64,000 bases of DNA from Locusta migratoria (taxonomy: Eukaryota; Arthropoda; Insecta; Orthoptera; Acrididae): the NCBI GenBank assembly GCA_026315105.1, contig CM048745.1, positions 154,029,323 to 154,093,322 of the forward strand. Reading direction: 5' to 3'. Position 1 is the first letter of the stretch. Every line of letters begins with the position of its first letter. The translations under genes were made by a program, and so were the position numbers. A model generated the notes under the pieces. That model did not search any database. It was given only the letters and a program-made list of their open reading frames with translations, and was not told where the DNA came from. Of the stretch, positions 35,640 through 46,826 are shown in pieces.

Positions 35640-38539
35640 CATGGACAATCTTTTTATGTACCTATTTATATGATTCAAATTGTAAACAACATGATCATTT
35701 TCATGTGATGAGTACTGTAATCAATCTGATAAGTTCTACATCATAGTGATACATTTGAACCATGGATACAAGCAACACAAAAATAAATAAATAAATATAG
35801 CTTTAATGAGTTTTATTCTATTGTCATCTCATACTTTTGCATTATGCCAATGGCTATATTAAAACACGATAATTCATGGGCACATTAGTTAAACAATGTT
35901 CAAAGCTTCTTCATCGCCCATTGAATTGCATTGTTGCATTGGCCTTCCCATTCTCCCAATCTCTCACCTATTGAAAACATCAGGTTGATGACTGCAGAAT
36001 GACTAGCCTGTGATGCACCACCCTTGCTATAGTTGGCATCATGTAGGAAGGCACTTCCACATATAGAGGCAGAGTGATAGGTGAAACGTGGAGGGGGGAG
36101 CTACAGCCGAGTGTCATCAGTTGAGCCTGTAGGTGAAACATTACGTAACTCTCGCGGTCAGCCAAGTGCCTAGAAGATGAATATTATTGGCTGCCAGTGC
36201 GGTAATGGAGGGGGATGCACAGAACAACTGAAAAATGGGCTGCCTTCCTAAATTATGTGGACTAGACACCAGACCAATTATGACAATATGTAGTAACAGC
36301 AAGGGCTAACAACACAACCATTGGCTCTTTGATTCAATGCCAAGGTGTATAGTAGTAGTCGTAGGCAGCAATGGCAGCAACATTCAGTACTGATTTCATC
36401 ATCTTCCTCACTTCAAATGGGACTGTCTTTTCAATCACGTACAATGTGTTATCTGCCAAATAAATGTGGCTGTATTATCTCTGGCATATATCAATGTTGT
36501 GATTTGAATGGCCTGCAGTGGATATTTATTGTTTAATATGTTTTTAAATGCTTTGGCTGTTAAGGACTAAACACCTGGCAGACAAATGAAGGGGCTCAGT
36601 AAAAGGGTCTTGACATGTTCAATACTATTGTCAATATATTGGCAATGCGTCAATATACTGACCGTCTGCACATGGCTCTTGACATATTATCAACACAGTA
36701 AATATTGACAAAGCAGTTTTGATTGACCCAAAAATATTTCCTGGTTTGACAATATTCATTGTTCAGATGTTTACAGTGTTTCATGATATGGCCTTAGGAC
36801 ACTAGCACCTATCACATAACTACTGATTTTTAGTGTTTTCATTTGTGTTTCTACCTTGATATGCTTTGAATGAATCTGCATCAGGCAGGAAACATGAATA
36901 AATAATTAATAACACAGTTTGTTATATGTTATAGGAGTAATTCATTTCTCTGAACCCATAGATCAGTTGATTACATGGATAGAAGTTAGAAGCTTAACAG
37001 CTATAAGAAATTACTTGAGATTCATCACTTGCAGTGTCTGGAAGAAAAAAAAAGAGGACTTTAAAAAGAAAATAAGTTATGTAATTTGCTTTATAGGTTT
37101 CAATGAGAATGTTACTAGTCGTATTAACAAACACAACTGCACTGAACTTTAAACATTCAAATGACCTTCCTTCAGCCAAAACTCAAAGTTATAATTAATC
37201 CTTCATTAGCTGGAATTGTGGGTATCATAACTGTGTCTTGTTTTTTGATAACATTGTAAGTAATTTGTCACATCAATCTCAGCTCATTCAAAAATAATTT
37301 AAGAAATATTTCATGTTAGTGGTTCATATTTCTGTCAGCAGGTGCACATGTACAAAATCATTTCTTTTCTTTAACCACTCAAGAACCCATTTCCCCTTTT
37401 CAAAGTTCTCAGTTATCTTTTTTAGCTAGCCAACACTATATGATTTTCTCAGAGTCTGACGTAAGTTACTGTCTTCACGAAATTGTATCGCCAACTGAAA
37501 ATAGTAACAATATTATTGATGGTGTGAGGACCACTAAAATGTTTTGATGGTTTGCCAATATATTATTCTCAGTAATATTGAATGTGTGAGCTCCCTTAAA
37601 GTACAACTAACCTATTTGACTAACCATAGAGCAATCATAAATACCAGGTATAATGAAAACACACATATCTCAATTTTTTCCAGCTTTGCAGCAGGCCCAT
37701 CACACACAGGAATAGTGTAGAAACTGTTGACATAAGCATTAAATTCAGTCACTAAGATATTGTTAAAGCTTTTCAAAACACGTACATCAGGAGTTCAACA
37801 AAATTGTAAAGCAGGTGGAGAGAGGATTAAAAGAAAGTGAGGTATGCTTGATAATTTATGACCTAATGAGATCATTAAAAACTATGATTCAGATATCAAG
37901 AAAAACTGGAAAAAATGACAAAGAAACATTTTAAGGTAGGAAAGAAAATTAAACTAATTGAGAAATGGGATAACCAATTATTAAACCAATGTGACAGATA
38001 AAACATGTGTTTTTTAATATCCAACCAGATTGATGATTTCAGTTTTCTGCATCAGAAAGAATCCAACCCAGACCCAAAGCTACATACAATATCTCCTCCT
38101 GGATAAAAAGGGAAGTATGAAAGTAAAAGGTAAGCAGTAAGTAAAAGAGGAAACAGAGAAACTGGCAACTCACCATGATATGGAGGTAGCCTTTCTCAAC
38201 AACTTGTTACTAATATACAGCTCTCTCAAAGATCAACTGTATTCTATGGATGCACTATCTTTTCTACTATGGAGCAAAACACTTCATTACAAAGATTCTT
38301 ATTTGTTGTCTACACAACAATCAAAGTTTTTTTTATATGGTAGGTGGGTATCTATACCGATGTCATTATGTTATAGCTACAGTTTTTAATTATTACAATA
38401 GTAGTCAATGAAATTAGGGAAAAAGCACTTCATTATTTTGACATGGTATCCAAGTGTTACAAGGTTCAAAATATTAAATTAGTTCTTCCTTTAAAATAGG
38501 GTCGGAATGATGAAAAAGAATGTACTACTGCTTGTCAGA
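35640..38539 (-). other. Kinesin intron, nothing recognised
   Basis: AT-rich intron sequence between exons 15 and 16. No domain, RNA or repeat pair recognised. Confidence 0.5.
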
Positions 38540-38850
38540 ACCAGATGGCCCTAGTTATGAAGTAGCAGTTGACTTAATGGCTGCTTCACAATACTCACAA
38601 TATGCTTCACAATATGGATACTCTCCTTCCCCACAACCACCCATTTAGTACCTGCATGCTCTGCAAGGCAGTGATATATCTGCCCCTACCCTAGTCTTGC
38701 ATTCTTCTAATCCCCTCCCAGAGTTGCTCTCACTACAGTGTGTTACTCAGAATGCAGCTGCTGGAGATGACAGTGGCATGTTAGTGAGTTATGATTGTAT
38801 GAATGAAAGTGTTTTCTGTTTTGACAAAGTTTGTGGCCAAAAGCTAAGAG

Positions 38851-38945
<95 letters not shown>
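38540..38945 (+). repeat. Degraded Penelope 3' region with (TG)n(GA)n
   Basis: GGCTGCTTCACAATA and later GGAGATGACAGTGG-type stretches align by eye with the 3' region of the family A Penelope-like elements, much decayed. A (TG)n run (38852-38880) and a (GA)n run (38881-38945) follow. Confidence 0.45.
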
Positions 38946-38947
<2 letters not shown>

Positions 38948-39041
38948 TCTTTTTTACAAGTCTGTCTGTGGCTAAATGATCATATTTGTGGTGAGCTGCA
39001 TGCTAAACGCGCAGAAAAAAAATGCAAAAGTCTCTGGTTAC

Positions 39042-39132
39042 CTATGTACGTTTCTCCATCACTCATTGATGTCTCTTCACCAGAGGCAGCAATTTGTGCC
39101 AGTGACTCACGGTCCTCCAGTTCTTCACTTGC
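39042..39132 (-). CDS. Khc-73: KIF13/Khc-73 kinesin, exon 15
   Basis: Ninety-one bases, acceptor TTTAAAG, donor ATAG|GTAACC, entering in phase 0 and leaving in phase 1. It codes ELEDRESLAQIAASG and a serine-rich acidic stretch ending TYI. KIF13 has GVEEREALARMAA here, followed by an acidic serine-rich run ending YIEKY. The small size would hide it from most open-frame searches. Confidence 0.9.
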
Positions 39133-40472
39133 CTTTAAATAAACAATACAGACACATATGTTAAACAGCTGCACTATTATTTTAATAAGTCATATTAGTC
39201 ACTACGTATTAAATGTTGCATATTCATCATTATGAGCTGAAAGCATATCAGATTTGTGCAGGTTCATGTAGACACTTTTGTCATGACACCTAATTGTGAA
39301 GCTGCGTACAACATTAATGCTGAAATCCTAAAGTGATAAGACCTGCTGACTGATTCAAACAGTAAGATGTAATGCTTCTCTAGAGAACATTGAGTGTAGT
39401 ATGTAACACATTGATGTGGGAGCTGATCAATAATAGAAGATAACATTTTAGATCTGTATTCATATCTACACTTTGCCAATCACTATGAAGTGTATGCTAG
39501 TGAGTATTTTTACTGTACTATATATTAAGGTTTCTTTCCATTCCATTCAGGAATAGACCATGAGAAAACCTGACTATTTGCCCCTGTCCAAGTTGTCCGA
39601 GAGACTGTGTATGTAGATTTTCACAGACGTTGACATTAAGATGTACAGTTACTGTCTTCAAGAGGTTTCCTTTTAATATTTTTCAACACTTCTGTGTGAA
39701 TTTTTAAATGATATTGTTGCAAATTATTTAGTTGACATTGTTGTGACAAGGGCATCAAATGATGAGGACCTCACCACTTTAGGCAAAAAAGAAAAGAAAT
39801 CTGTGTTACAAAGCAAGGGATTAAGCTGTAATCCAACTAAACCCAATTTTTTCAACCCTTTATTGTATACATTGGTTTTGAAGTTTCCCAAGACAGTCTC
39901 CAACCATTGCTGGAACATGTTGCTGCTATTACAAATATGCCTTGTCCAGCTTCCACTAAAGAAGTGCAGGATTTTTTTGTGCAAGACTGCTTATTACCAT
40001 TAATTTCTGGTAGGAGCAGCCACAAATGCTAAATCTTTAAAAGTGTTGTTACATAAAAATGTATGGTCTGGAATGAGTAATATGAAAAGGATTTTCAGGC
40101 TTTGAAAAACAAACCTCTTGTTTGGTACCACATTCTATGGGTCAATATCTTGCACTGGCAACTGAAGCCTTGAAATATGGGTTGGAAGCTGCTTTGGCCC
40201 ATTGGTACTCAGATGTGTTACATAGCTTTCACATCTAAATTGAACTCTGAAGCTTTTGCTAGAATAAAGTCTTGTGAAAGTGATAAGCTGTTCGACTTTG
40301 AATTTGTTAGTTATGACATAAGGGTTATATGTAAATGTTATTGGGCTACTGGAGAGGTACCAATGAAAAACAATTTTACATTTTTAAATTATCCTTTAAA
40401 TTTATTTTCTTCACTTATGAACATCCTAAACATCACATTGTAAAAAGTGACTAATAATCAGCTCTTTCTTAC
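39133..40472 (-). other. Kinesin intron, nothing recognised
   Basis: Intron between exons 14 and 15. A plus-strand frame (39743-40003) has no recognised domain. Confidence 0.6.
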
Positions 40473-40675
40473 CTTTGGAATGTTTGATACAATCTCATAT
40501 GTAACACCACTCTGTGTTAGGCAATCTGTTCGAACAATCTTTTTTCGTATCCTGTCAGTAATGCTTTGTCGCTTATATATATTTAGAGCAAGCCTCTTCC
40601 TGAGAACTAAATCCATAGTTGCTGGATGAGACAGTCTGACAGTTGTTTTGAGTATCAAGTAAACCCTTTCATTGG
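40473..40675 (-). CDS. Khc-73: KIF13/Khc-73 kinesin, exon 14
   Basis: Acceptor TGTTGTAG, donor AAG|GTAAGA, phase 1 in, phase 0 out. It codes VYLILKTTVRLSHPATMDLV, then LRKRLALNIY and ends SGVTYEIVSNIPK. KIF13 has the matching LVLRKRICVNV and GVTFEIVSNIPE blocks. This is one of the best-conserved exons of the stalk. Confidence 0.95.
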
Positions 40676-40839
40676 CTACAACAAAATTTCAGAAATATTA
40701 TTATTGCTATTGGAACATATTAAAAAATACATTAAAATTTGTTTAACTGTATTTGAATATTTGGTTTGAACCAAGAAACATTTAAAATTAAATTTCTTAT
40801 TGAGGCACAAAATAATGTATGATGAAATCTTCTCAGGTT

Positions 40840-41400
40840 GACAGCCGAGTCAGTGCTTCGTCAACATTTCTTACCATGTTCAGGCGAATGTTGGGTTCAT
40901 GTCTGGTCTGGCTCTTTAAAGTTTCTGGGCTATGTGTTCCTCTGTGTCGGTCAGGTCCACCGGGCATGAGCAGAATCGGCACTGTGGTGTGTGGAAGGGG
41001 AGAGGCGGAGCCAGTGGTGGCACATGCAAGGGTCTCCGTGTCTCAACACGATGCAGTATGTTTATTCCATCCACCACCTCTGTCGTGTTGGCATTGGTGT
41101 GCTCTTCCAGTGTATTCTTGCTAGTGCAGTGTCCCAGGTGGTGATAGCCACTATATCTGTTGGCCAGGTTGTTGTGTACATGTATCTCCACTGCTCCTTT
41201 AATAATAGAGTCCCAGAAACCGTTTGCTCAACATAGCATTGTAGTTTGTTCAGATTGGAACAGATGGTGCTCACCAAGACTGTGCTCCGCTATTAAGAAT
41301 TTTTATGTTTGTTTGAGTCGATCTTGGTCAATAGGGATAGCAACTTCCAACTCAGCACTGCCTAGGACATAATACTGCCAACAATACACTGACAGTGGAC
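40840..41400 (-). pseudogene. Penelope-like family B endonuclease-end fragment
   Basis: Across frames the minus strand gives AEHSLGEHHLF, a VSGTLLL/FWDSIIK-type stretch, then AVEIHVHNNLANRYSGYHLG. This parallels the KEAIEI...LINRDCGF region at 10719-11036. It lies in the intron between exons 13 and 14, without the reverse transcriptase. Confidence 0.6.
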
Positions 41401-42382
41401 CAATGATAACATCATGGTGGTGGTGGTGGATGGCATGAAAAGGCTGCACTAAGGCAAGACGCTGGGATCCTCGCATGCACCAGGAATACCCCCCCCCCTA
41501 GCTCCCCACCACCACCATCCTCACTTCTACCACTTCGAGGAAACATGATGCTGGTTCCACTTGCTCCATATTGGCCCAACTAATGCAGAGAAACACATGG
41601 TCCAGCTGGACAGGATATGAACTTGACACTTTGCCTATAGATGGCAAGAAAGAAAATTGCTAAAACATTGCCTGAGAACAAAGCACTGATTCAGCAGTCA
41701 CCCAGAGAGGGTTTCATCATTGAAATCTGCTGAGAAAGTCCACAAGGTAATATAAAAAAATAATGTAATCTTAATAGTCTGTCTCAGTTGTACCTCATTG
41801 TATAATTCAAAATTTGAGCATTTTCAGCATATTTCCATCATTAAGAAAATTCTAATATGAGAATCAATGCTGAATGGTATGCTCACACAGGTAAATGAAA
41901 AGATGCACTTAGTTGTATAAAGCATCTGACATTAATGATGTATACTCTTAATCAAGGCAGTAAATGGAAATCAGTGCTAAGTATGATCACAGACTCATTT
42001 ACAGACTTTCTGTCTTCAAGTGACAGAACATAATACTTACAATATTTCATATACATATCACATTATCACCAGGATCACAGATTTTAGGAGCATCAGTATC
42101 ACATTGAAAAAAAAAAAAAAAAAAAACTGATACATGAGCACATTATGTTGTAAACACAATATGAGCCGAGAATATCCTCTCCCTCCCCCCACACCACCGC
42201 CGTCACCATCCTCACCTCTCCCCCCTCAACGAACCATGACTATGAACTGAGAGGGAATGTCTACAATGATATGACTGTGTGCCATTTTGTCTGATCCATC
42301 ATACATTAAACTTCCATGTTACTGTAAGTTCTCCAATGCTCAATTTTGTCTGCATTCTGGATGTGAAAATAAATTATAAAAT
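41401..42382 (-). other. Kinesin intron, nothing recognised
   Basis: AT-rich, with poly-A at about 42108-42126 and short C runs near 41490 and 42180. No feature recognised. Confidence 0.5.
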
Positions 42383-42778
42383 TTGTTGAAATGAGATAGA
42401 ATGGCTGGCCAGTACTTACCATTGTGCTGTACCGCCGATAGTAACACAAAATGAAAAAACAGAAAAAAAGGGACAAAGGGACAAGCTTTCGGAACAGAGT
42501 TCCTTCGTCAGGTGGGAGAGAAGGGAAGAATAAAGGATGGGAATAGAAGGGAAAGGTGGTTCACGACCTAGGTCATGAAGGTGGTGTTTCGGAAGTGTGG
42601 GCGTCAGAGATACTGCATGTATGTACTGAGCCAAGCCAGAGAGGATAAATATAACTAAAAAGGAAAGATCAAGTAGTAAAGAGAAGAGAAGAGAGTGAAA
42701 TTAATGATGCTGAGGGGTGTAGGAGGGGCGGGGGGGGGGTGTCTAAAACGTTTTTCATAAACAGGGAAATATGGATGG

Positions 42779-42815
<37 letters not shown>

Positions 42816-42925
42816 GAGAGATAGAGAGAATGACAGAGAGAGCGAGAGGGCGGTAGAGAGAGAGGGGGGGGGGGGTAAGGAACGGATAATGAATAGGTGA
42901 GCTGAGGATGGAGGAAGGGGAGGGG

Positions 42926-43306
42926 TTAGCGTAGATTTAGGCCAGGGGGGTGGCGGGAGGAGAGGATATGTTGGAGGGCAAGTTCCCACCTCCGTAGCTC
43001 TGAGGGACTGGTGTTGGTTGGTACTATCCAAATGGCACGTGTGGTGTAACACGTGCCCAGGTCCCTGGAGTTATGCTGGAGGGCATGTTCTGCCACAGGA
43101 TATTGGGTGTCCCCCAGGCGAACAGTTCGTCTATGCCCATTCATCCGCTCAGCCAATTTGTTGGTAGTCATACCAACATAAAAGGCTGAACAGTGGACAC
43201 ATGTCAGCTGGTATATGACATGCGTTGTCTCACATGTGGCCCAGCCTTGAATTGGGTAGGTTTTTCCTGTGGTGGGGCTGGAGTATGTGGTAGTGGGAGG
43301 ATGCAT
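42926..43306 (-). pseudogene. Penelope-like GIY-YIG endonuclease, left arm
   Basis: A 126-residue minus-strand frame with THVIYQLTCVHCSAFYVGMT, KLAERMNGHRRTVR and YPVAEHALQH. The GIY-YIG-like core is modified to a YQL...FYVGMT form usual in Penelope-like elements. It is the mirror of 43538-44332 and has no reverse transcriptase. Confidence 0.8.
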
Positions 43307-43537
43307 TGGACAGGTTTTGCAGCGGGATCGGTTGCAGGGGTAGGAACCATTAGGTAGGGAGGGTGGTTTTGGGATGTTGTAAGGTTGGACAAGGATGTTG
43401 CGGAGGTTGGGAGGACGACGGAAGGCTACTCTGGGTGGTGTGGGAAGAACAGTTTGGAGTGATGGTCTTATTTCAGGGCATGACTTGAGAAAGTCATAGC
43501 CCTGTTTGAGGAATTTGTTGAGGCATTCCAGGCCAGG

Positions 43538-44255
43538 ATGGTACTGGGTGACAAACAGGGCTATGACTTTCTCAAGTCATGCCCTGAAATGAGACCATCA
43601 CTCCAAACTGTTCTTCCCACACCACCCAGAGTAGCCTTCCGCCGTCCTCCCAACCTCCGCAACATCCTTGTCCAACCTTACAACATCCCAAAACCACCCT
43701 CCCTACCTAATGGTTCCTACCCCTGCAACCGATCCCGCTGCAAAACCTGTCCAATGCATCCTCCCACTACCACATACTCCAGCCCCACCACAGGAAAAAC
43801 CTACCCAATTCAAGGCAGGGCCACATGTGAGACAACGCATGTCATATACCAGCTGACATGTGTCCACTGTTCAGCCTTTTATGTTGGTATGACTACCAAC
43901 AAATTGGCTGAGCGGATGAATGGGCATAGACGAACTGTTCGCCTGGGGGACACCCAATATCCTGTGGCAGAACATGCCCTCCAGCATAACTCCAGGGACC
44001 TGGGCACGTGTTACACCACACGTGCCATTTGGATAGTACCAACCAACACCAGTCCCTCAGAGCTACGGAGGTGGGAACTTGCCCTCCAACATATCCTCTC
44101 CTCCCGCCACCCCCCCTGGCCTAAATCAACGCTAACCCCTCCCCTTCCTCCATCCTCAGCTCACCTATTCATTATCCGTTCCTTACCCCCCCCCCCCCCC
44201 CCCCCCCTCTCTCTCTACCGCCCTCTCGCTCTCTCTGTCATTCTCTCTATCTCTC

Positions 44256-44308
<53 letters not shown>

Positions 44309-44332
44309 CCATCCATATTTCCCTGTTTATGA
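43538..44332 (+). pseudogene. Penelope-like linker and GIY-YIG endonuclease, right arm
   Basis: The 264-residue frame begins near the end of the reverse transcriptase (FLKSCPEMRPSL), passes a cysteine linker (GSYPCNRSRCKTCPMHP), then the endonuclease THVIYQLTCVHCSAFYVGMT with AERMNGHRR and EHALQH. The last third is translated simple repeat (poly-Pro, Val-Cys) and is not real protein. The 5' end is truncated at the palindrome centre. Confidence 0.8.
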
Positions 44333-44583
44333 AAAACGTTTTAGACACCCCCCCCCCCCCCCCCCGCCCCTCCTACACCCCTCAGCATCATTAATTTCAC
44401 TCTCTTCTCTTCTCTTTACTACTTGATCTTTCCTTTTTAGTTATATTTATCCTCTCTGGCTTGGCTCAGTACATACATGCAGTATCTCTGACGCCCACAC
44501 TTCCGAAACACCACCTTCATGACCTAGGTCGTGAACCACCTTTCCCTTCTATTCCCATCCTTTATTCTTCCCTTCTCTCCCAC

Positions 44584-44610
44584 CTGACGAAGGAACTCTG
44601 TTCCGAAAGC
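44584..44610 (+). other. Hammerhead-like core in Penelope tail
   Basis: CTGACGA, one extra A, a 5-bp stem GGAAC with GTTCC around TCT, then GAAAGC. The same box lies inverted at about 42482-42511. Stem III is not clear, so I treat it as core-like only. Confidence 0.5.
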
Positions 44611-45049
44611 TTGTCCCTTTGTCCCTTTTTTTCTGTTTTTTCATTTTGTGTTACTATCGGCGGTACAGCACAATGGTAAGTACTGGCTAGCCATTCTATC
44701 TCATTTCAACAATATTTATTATCTCTGAGGAGAATTTTCATCATTAATCGTAAATTATAAAATTGGTCATTATAATATGTAATTCACCATCAGTCTCTTG
44801 TAAGGTACAGCCCTACCAAAATAAATTAAAGAAATGAGGCACCATGAAATGTTATGTGAGAGTAAATAATTTATTTAAAATGAAATAGCCATTGGAGCAA
44901 ATTCAGAAACTGGTTAATTATGTAAGGTTTCCAAAATTTTAAACAACAGTTCATTAGTAATGTGCCTGTCACCTCTGGTCCAATTGTACCTCACTGAGTA
45001 GATGATAAATAAGCACACTCAGCTCCATTTGTTGCAAATACATTTAATA

Positions 45050-45889
45050 CTGTCAAACGGGGTGATTTTGGACACTGGGGTGATTTCAGACGATATGGTT
45101 TATTTTCTCTTTCCCACTGCATAGCAATGAATTAGCACTGCTTTGAACCTCCACACACTACTTATTTTATGCACGACACTTAATTCCCACATCCCATGCT
45201 CCCACGTTTGGGTCAATTGTTACAGGTGCAATAATCAGTTGGACAGTTTCATTGTCGAAAGTTCTCACTGTGTTAATGGAGCAGAAACTTTCTGTTATTG
45301 CGATTGGTGGAAAAATATTGTAGTGTCAGTTGCCAATGAAATCAGTAGGCTGTGGCATTGTGAGAAGTTTTATACCAGTTTGTCAAGAGTTTTGTGTAAA
45401 TTTTCAAAGTAATGGAGGTTTTTTCAAAATTGTGTACTTCCTGGGGTGATTTCGGACAATGCCGAGAATGTATAAAAGTAAGAAAGATGTTCGAAATCGG
45501 TGTAATTATGACCTGAATATTTTAAAGAAAGCAGTTGGAGATACTCAGTATGGCAAAGTAACATATAGAAAAGCCTGTAATAAATAAAATTCCTAATTTC
45601 ACTCCTTATCCCTTATTTTAATTATGGATGTCGTTAAAATATGTTAAAAGTCACTAAAATCAAACAGAAAGAGAATAAATTAAAAAAAAGTCAATCTGTA
45701 CACTTTACTTGTCTGTCTCAGGCAAAAGTAGATGCGCATAGACATTCTGTTTCTAGGATATTTTAAAGGTTAAACATATACTCCACCACTTCTGTAAAAA
45801 AAAAAAAAAAAAGAATGATATCTGACAAAACCTACAAAAGTTATAGTGAAAATAATCTCAAAACTGTCCAAAATCACCCTTTTTAAAGA
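45050..45889. mobile_element. Pogo/Tigger-like non-autonomous transposon, copy 2
   Basis: It starts CTGTCAAACGGGGTGATTTT after TA (45048-45049) and ends with the inverted GGGTGATTTTGGACA repeat before TA (45890-45891). About 840 bp. Like copy 1, it keeps only the start of a transposase gene. GGGTGATTTYRGACA-like repeats recur inside as well as at the ends. Confidence 0.8.
45459..45587 (+). CDS. Small psq-type HTH open frame (transposase N terminus)
   Basis: A 42-codon frame starting MPRMYKSKKD, continuing CNYDLNILKKAVGD and ending VTYRKACNK. The pattern Y-D-x-x-I-L-K-K-A-V...G-K-x-T-Y-R-K-A is that of the psq helix-turn-helix at the start of pogo/Tigger transposases. It is too short for the large open frames. 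Copy 1 has the same segment with two stops and a deletion of about 30 bp. Confidence 0.6.
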   Translation: MPRMYKSKKDVRNRCNYDLNILKKAVGDTQYGKVTYRKACNK

Positions 45890-46634
45890 TATTAGATTTT
45901 TTAATTAAAATAACACAAACTATCTTTTTCTAGGGTTTTTAATCACCTCTAAATGCTTAATTAAAGATCTGATAACTCTGAAGTAATGTTATAACAATTT
46001 AATTCTTGAAACTTCCTGGAATTTAATTCTTTTTCCATCTTCTGAGAAGAGGTCAGAACAGGCAGTTGGAAAACATTACAACAGTCATCCATAAACCTCC
46101 AGTTTCTAACATGTTATTTAGACTTCGTTGTGATATTCCTATTCTCTACCTCTCATGTTTTCTGAAGTACACTCTTGAAAATACCTACCATTCATTCAAA
46201 GACAGTATATTGGCATACTTCACATTGATATTTTGTGCACATGTCAGAAATAGAGATGGTAGGTGGATTAAGGAAGTTCTTTGCTTGATTGCAAGGGACA
46301 ATGAACTGATTGAAATTGGGAAAAATGACATTATAAGACATGCAGCAGAAGCATACATATGTATCACTTGAGTCTGTAGCACACTGAAAAGGATAAAATA
46401 TACCTTCTTTGGATTGCTGGTTGTTTTGTTTAGGTGATTCAACACACAATTTTCAACACCTAATTACTGGTTACAGAATGTTTTAGTACACTCAAATGAT
46501 ACCCATTTTTAAATAAATAACCATATTAAAACTTATAAGTGGCTTTAACATATATAACTTCCTCACAAACAAATTTGTGAACACACTGAAAAAAGATGCA
46601 CAATTTTTTGTATTTTATTTTATTTTTATTTTAC
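45890..46634 (-). other. Kinesin intron, nothing recognised
   Basis: AT-rich. The overlapping short frames at 46066-46449 on both strands have no domain I recognise. Confidence 0.5.
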
Positions 46635-46826
46635 CTTCTGTAACTTTATTCAAGTGCAAGCTGTCATGGATAGATGAATCCCATGCTGCAACAGCACAAA
46701 CATCTTTTTCTTCATGTTTAATTATAGGCAGGTTGTAGAACTTGTTCCCATGTTCCTTTGGTAGAATGGAATTTGCTCCAGTAATAGAAACATCTTCTCC
46801 AGACTGATGTACTGACAGATCATCAG
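46635..46826 (-). CDS. Khc-73: KIF13/Khc-73 kinesin, exon 13
   Basis: Acceptor TTACCACAG, donor GAAG|GTAAAA, phase 1 in and out. With the previous exon it reads FLDLNADDLSVH, then a variable acidic stretch, then IIKHEEKDVCAVAAWDSSIH. KIF13 has FLDLNADDF and the IVKQHDGEVKAEASWDSAVH block. Confidence 0.92.

Larger units (their letters stand above)
42383..44712. mobile_element. Near-perfect 2.3-kb palindrome of Penelope-like 3' ends
   Basis: The left arm (42383-43508, minus) and right arm (43554-44712, plus) are almost identical inverted copies of a family A Penelope-like element, from the end of the reverse transcriptase through the GIY-YIG endonuclease to the 3' tail. A 45-bp asymmetric spacer separates them. 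Matching open frames (42416-42634 and 44461-44679) translate identically. The arms differ mainly in simple-repeat length. It lies in the intron between exons 13 and 14. Confidence 0.9.

Noticed and set aside
38831..39142. Plus-strand 103-residue frame with Arg-Glu repeats
   Set aside because: Translation of (TG)n(GA)n running antisense into kinesin exon 15.
42383..44712. Palindrome treated purely as an assembly error
   Set aside because: Other inverted Penelope pairs with diverged arms and spacers exist in the window, so the plan is biological; an error in this one copy still cannot be excluded without reads.
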